DNA of 7,189 nucleotides from J038 sp036734085 (lineage in GTDB: Bacteria; Chloroflexota; Anaerolineae; Aggregatilineales; Phototrophicaceae): assembly GCA_036734085.1 (NCBI GenBank), contig DAIMZF010000157.1:1-7189 (forward strand), in the 5' to 3' direction. Below the pieces are notes generated by a model. It was given only the letters and a program-made list of their open reading frames with translations, had not been told where the DNA came from and did no database searches. Below, piece by piece: positions 4,128 through 7,189 of the stretch. Position numbers and translations under genes: made by a program. Positions within the stretch are counted from its first letter, which is position 1; the number at the start of each line of letters is the position of its first letter.

Positions 4128-7052
4128 TTGCGATTTCGCATCCTCAAAGAACTCAGAAAGTAACGCGGATATAGTGGTCGTTCGTCCGATCTGGATAAGC
4201 GCTTTCAGACGATCTGCGCCGAGCATGGCGGATAGTCTTGCTTGGCGGTCGGCGAACTCTTTTTCCTGTCGGGGGGCAATGGCAAGGTCGAGCGATTCGC
4301 GCAAGTTTAGCGCCATGCCCATCAGACGGGCGGCGTCTTCGGCATGGTCACTGTCAAGCGCGATGCTGGCAAGCTGTTCTAACACGTTGAGTATCGTTTT
4401 TCGGTTGTCGATGTGGTGGGCTTTACGGAGTGTTTCCGCATACATCTGAAAAGCGTCGTCTAACGCACCGATGTGGTGCAGGGCTTCCGCTAAATTGCCG
4501 GAAAAAATCGTCTGGTGGCGTTTGTGGTCAATCGCATATGCAATATCTAGCGCCGATTTAAAATAATCGTGGGCTAGCTGGAACTGTTGTCGATCTAACG
4601 CGATGATGCCGAGCGTATTGAGGCACACCGCTTCGCCGAGTTGGTTGTCGGAATCGCGTTGTTGCTGTAGCGCGATGATGCCATAATATTCAGCCTGTTC
4701 TAAATCTGCCAATTGCAAATATGTCACCGCTAGATTGCTGTTTGCCCGCGAAACCACCTCCCGCAAGCCGACAATATCCTGCATGGCTGTGTCCGCGTCA
4801 TAGAGCGCAATAATGCGGAGCAAATAATCAATTGCAAGGTCAACATCGCCCAAGCCAAAGACGACACGATTTAATTCCGCCAGTGCCAGCGTCGCCAAAA
4901 TGACATCATCATGTTGCTGACTGAGCGATAGCCCTTCCTCAAGCAAGGGACGCGCTTCGTTATAGTCTCCGGTCAACGAGAACAATCTGCCCAGCCGGAC
5001 ATAGACATTCGCCTTTAGCCAGCCCTGCGCTTGTGGCAAGACCTGACGCAATAGCGCGATGCCTTCTTGTAGATGAATGCCGCGTGCAAACCAATAATCC
5101 GGCAGAATCTTTGCCAATTTCAGGATATATTGATACTGCTCATCAACTGGCAACCAGTCGAAGTACCATAAATTATGATATTCGCGGTCAATGGCGGTCA
5201 GTTGGGTATGCGTGGGTAACTGTTCCGCGTGTAATTTGTCGATCCATGCGCTGTAATACTGATGATGGGCGCGGCGAACGTCTTTGATCTGCCCGCTATC
5301 GGCGATCTGTTGATAGGTGAATCGCCGCAACAGTTCGTGCAGATGATAGCGCCCATCAACATCGACTTCCACCAATGACTTAGAAACCAGACCGGAGAGC
5401 GCCTGTATGTTTGCGCCTGCGATGGCTTGCGCGGCGTCCGCATCGAAGTGACCGGGAAACACCGCCAGACGTAACATCACGGCGCGTTCCACCGCGCTGA
5501 GCGCATCCCAAGCGGAATGAAGCAGAGCGTTAATGCCTTTATGCCGTTCGGGGATGTCGCGGCGGTTGCTCGTCAAAAAGTCGATATTGGCTTCTATGCG
5601 GTCTGCGATGTCTTGCGGCGTGAGGAACTGCGTCCAACTGGCGGCAAGCACAATCGCAAGCGGCAGACCGTCCACCAACTGATAAATCCGTGCTACCGCC
5701 GCCGAATGATCTTTAAGCACAAAGGCCGGGTTTATCTGCTGGGCGTTTAGGGCGAACAACTGCGCCGCCGGACTTTCATCGTCATCGTAGGATAAGCCGA
5801 CCATCTGCACAATATGCTCGTTCGTGAGGTTCAGTTGTTCGCGCGATGTGACGAGAATCTGGATATAGGGGCATGCGGTCAGCAAATGTGCGACATCCGC
5901 CGCCGCAGGTAGGATATGCTCAAAGTTATCAAGTACGATCAGGCAATGCCGATCCTTAAAATAATCGGCCAATGTCAAAAGCGCGGGGCGTGTTTCGTCC
6001 GGCTGGCTGATGCCAGTCACATTGACGATAGCCTGCGCCACAAATTCCGCATCTGTCAAAGACTCCAACGGAACAAAAAAAACACCATCCTGATAATCTT
6101 GTAACCTGCTTCTGGCGATGACCTGTGCTAAGTTCGTTTTACCAATGCCACCGATGCCCAATAAAGTCACCAGACGACAATCGGGATCATCCAGCTTTTG
6201 CTCCACCTGTGCAACCAGCGATGGCACGGCGACATAGCGCCCTGTGGTCACAGTCATCAAATTTGTTGACAGCGCAGGCGACACTTTAGGCCGATAGCGG
6301 CGCGTTTTGATCTGTTCGTAAAGCGTGGTTGTCTCTGGCTCTGGCTCCGCGCCGAGTTCGTCCGCCAACAGATCAGACAGATTTTCGTAGACCTGCAAAG
6401 CGGCGGTACGGTTGCTCATGTTGGCATAGAGTGTCATCAGCAGGCGGTAAGCATCCTCCCAATATGGCTCTAGTGTGACGAGATGACGGCCATGCTCCAC
6501 GCCAAGCGCATAAGTGCCGCGTTTAAGCGCAACCTGAATCAGTTGGAAGCGTGCATCGACCATATAAGCGCGAAGCCGTTCACGTTCTAGCTCTAGCCAT
6601 GTCTCTAACTCTGGCGAATTATCGACCTTTAAGCCGCTTAAAAAATCGCCCTGATATAGCGCCAACATAGACTCAAGTTCCGCCTGCAATTTTCGCGGAG
6701 AACTAGGCCGCGATTGTAATGTCTGGACGGTTTGGTGATGGGTTTCTAATGCGCTAACATCAAACCAGATGTCATTGATATGCTCAATCGCGATGGTTTG
6801 CCGTGTCACATTGAGGTAATCGCCCACTTTCTTTTGCAGGTTAGATAGCACAGTTCGCAGGTTTTTTAGCGCCTGCACGGTGGTTGTCTCCGCCCAAAAA
6901 TGCTCTGCCAGCGTTTCGCGGGGATGCTCACGCGGGTGACACAATAAATAGATGAACAGCGTGACCGTCTTTTGTGAGACAAAGCCATCTAGTGTTTGCC
7001 CGCCGCGCTGAATGTTGATTGTGCCAAGTGTGTGGACGTGTAAAGAAGTCAT
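4125..7052 (-). CDS. SARP/AfsR-like STAND transcriptional regulator (wHTH-BTAD-NB-ARC-TPR)
   Basis: The 975-residue product is a cytoplasmic transcription activator of the AfsR/SARP type, in which an ATP-driven STAND switch controls a DNA-binding head. Residues 1-97 form an OmpR/PhoB-like winged helix, and about 98-250 match the bacterial transcriptional activator domain (YQGDFL at 133-138, DELGAEPEPET near 231-241). NB-ARC spans about 271-590: Walker A G299-IGGIG-K305-T306, Walker B LIVLD (371-375), a sensor-like TSRE (402-405), GLPLAI (462-467), and an MHD-equivalent L571-H572-E573. From about 680 to 920 there are TPR-like helical repeats, followed by the ARLMG...GR tail common in large STAND/LuxR-type regulators. 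All ATPase motifs look intact. The effector sensed by the TPR region is unknown. The ATG at 7052 aligns with the usual N-terminus of the winged helix, but no clear Shine-Dalgarno precedes it. The gene is first in the co-directional block and ends 68 bases before the next gene, so local control is likely but inferred. Confidence 0.95.
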   Translation of the reverse strand: MTSLHVHTLGTINIQRGGQTLDGFVSQKTVTLFIYLLCHPREHPRETLAEHFWAETTTVQALKNLRTVLSNLQKKVGDYLNVTRQTIAIEHINDIWFDVSALETHHQTVQTLQSRPSSPRKLQAELESMLALYQGDFLSGLKVDNSPELETWLELERERLRAYMVDARFQLIQVALKRGTYALGVEHGRHLVTLEPYWEDAYRLLMTLYANMSNRTAALQVYENLSDLLADELGAEPEPETTTLYEQIKTRRYRPKVSPALSTNLMTVTTGRYVAVPSLVAQVEQKLDDPDCRLVTLLGIGGIGKTNLAQVIARSRLQDYQDGVFFVPLESLTDAEFVAQAIVNVTGISQPDETRPALLTLADYFKDRHCLIVLDNFEHILPAAADVAHLLTACPYIQILVTSREQLNLTNEHIVQMVGLSYDDDESPAAQLFALNAQQINPAFVLKDHSAAVARIYQLVDGLPLAIVLAASWTQFLTPQDIADRIEANIDFLTSNRRDIPERHKGINALLHSAWDALSAVERAVMLRLAVFPGHFDADAAQAIAGANIQALSGLVSKSLVEVDVDGRYHLHELLRRFTYQQIADSGQIKDVRRAHHQYYSAWIDKLHAEQLPTHTQLTAIDREYHNLWYFDWLPVDEQYQYILKLAKILPDYWFARGIHLQEGIALLRQVLPQAQGWLKANVYVRLGRLFSLTGDYNEARPLLEEGLSLSQQHDDVILATLALAELNRVVFGLGDVDLAIDYLLRIIALYDADTAMQDIVGLREVVSRANSNLAVTYLQLADLEQAEYYGIIALQQQRDSDNQLGEAVCLNTLGIIALDRQQFQLAHDYFKSALDIAYAIDHKRHQTIFSGNLAEALHHIGALDDAFQMYAETLRKAHHIDNRKTILNVLEQLASIALDSDHAEDAARLMGMALNLRESLDLAIAPRQEKEFADRQARLSAMLGADRLKALIQIGRTTTISALLSEFFEDAKSQ

Positions 7053-7189
7053 TTTTGTTTAGCGCTCAGTCTTTTTGTCTAATAATGGATCAGATAGAGG
7101 AACAGCGCAACATCGCCCAAAACGCGATAAAGGGGTGAGTGCTGAATAAGATGGATATGGTTTTTCCGTCTGAACTGAGATCAACATAT
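7053..7189. other. Upstream region of the regulator, no convincing gene
   Basis: This 137-base leader shows no clear Shine-Dalgarno for the regulator (GAGCGCTAAACAAAA precedes the ATG) and no sigma-70 promoter I would defend; TTGCGC and CATTAT at 17-base spacing on the minus strand are poor matches. A 5-bp inverted repeat (7112-7116 with 7124-7128) is present. Short frames touch the right edge on both strands: a plus-strand ATG at 7151, and a minus-strand frame ending at TAA 7059-7061. Neither shows recognisable protein sequence. Confidence 0.4.

Noticed and set aside
3964..4449. Plus-strand 161-codon frame
   Set aside because: It lies antisense across the 3' end of the regulator and the 5' end of the propeller gene, its product is Ser/Arg-rich without recognisable domains, and both minus-strand genes have strong domain evidence.
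7083..7111. Minus-strand promoter TTGCGC-17-CATTAT before the regulator
   Set aside because: Only three of six and four of six bases match the sigma-70 consensus, which is near chance.
7151..7189. Plus-strand ATG with an open frame to the right edge, preceded by AGGGGTGAG
   Set aside because: The SD-like run is 12 or more bases away and only 13 codons are visible, so a divergent gene cannot be supported.
1..7189. CRISPR array, tRNA, transposase or phage elements
   Set aside because: No regularly spaced direct repeats, tRNA-like cloverleaf, or transposase/integrase motifs were seen on either strand.

Overview
The window reads as one co-directional block of four genes on the minus strand, so transcription runs from the right end to the left end. 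Base composition is close to even. An AfsR/SARP-type STAND regulator sits next to secreted proteins built from beta-propeller, thrombospondin type 3 (TSP3) and bacterial SH3 modules with Pro/Thr/Ser linkers. That combination suggests a multicellular or filamentous Chloroflexota (Anaerolineae-like) genome. This is an inference from protein style only; no marker gene is present.

Layout from right to left. (1) 7053-7189 is a leader with no convincing gene or promoter. (2) 4125-7052 encodes a 975-residue regulator: winged helix, BTAD, NB-ARC ATPase, then TPR-like helices. (3) 2341-4056 encodes a secreted protein with a TolB/WD40-like propeller, an acidic and Pro/Thr-rich linker, and a C-terminal SH3-like domain. 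(4) 1022-2269 encodes a second secreted protein with a TSP3 calcium-binding motif, an acidic linker, an SH3 domain, and a Cys-rich tail of C-x(8-9)-C units. (5) 225-944 encodes a 239-residue remnant or derivative of cytochrome P450. It keeps the ExxR and post-K-helix signatures but lacks the heme-ligand cysteine, the I-helix AGxxTT motif and roughly a third of the fold. Its natural C-terminus appears to continue in the +1 frame to a TAA at 116-118. (6) That TAA is embedded in an unusually long Shine-Dalgarno sequence, followed by an ATG whose frame stays open to the left edge, and by a strong hairpin at 52-82.

The gaps between the four genes are 68, 71 and 77 bases. Each holds an inverted repeat, and two of these share the same geometry (9-bp arms, 17-base loop). 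The simplest reading is an operon or regulon in which a cytoplasmic STAND regulator controls extracytoplasmic SH3/propeller/TSP3 proteins. The most unusual item is the P450-fold protein that cannot be a normal P450 enzyme. It is either a decaying pseudogene or a repurposed non-catalytic fold.
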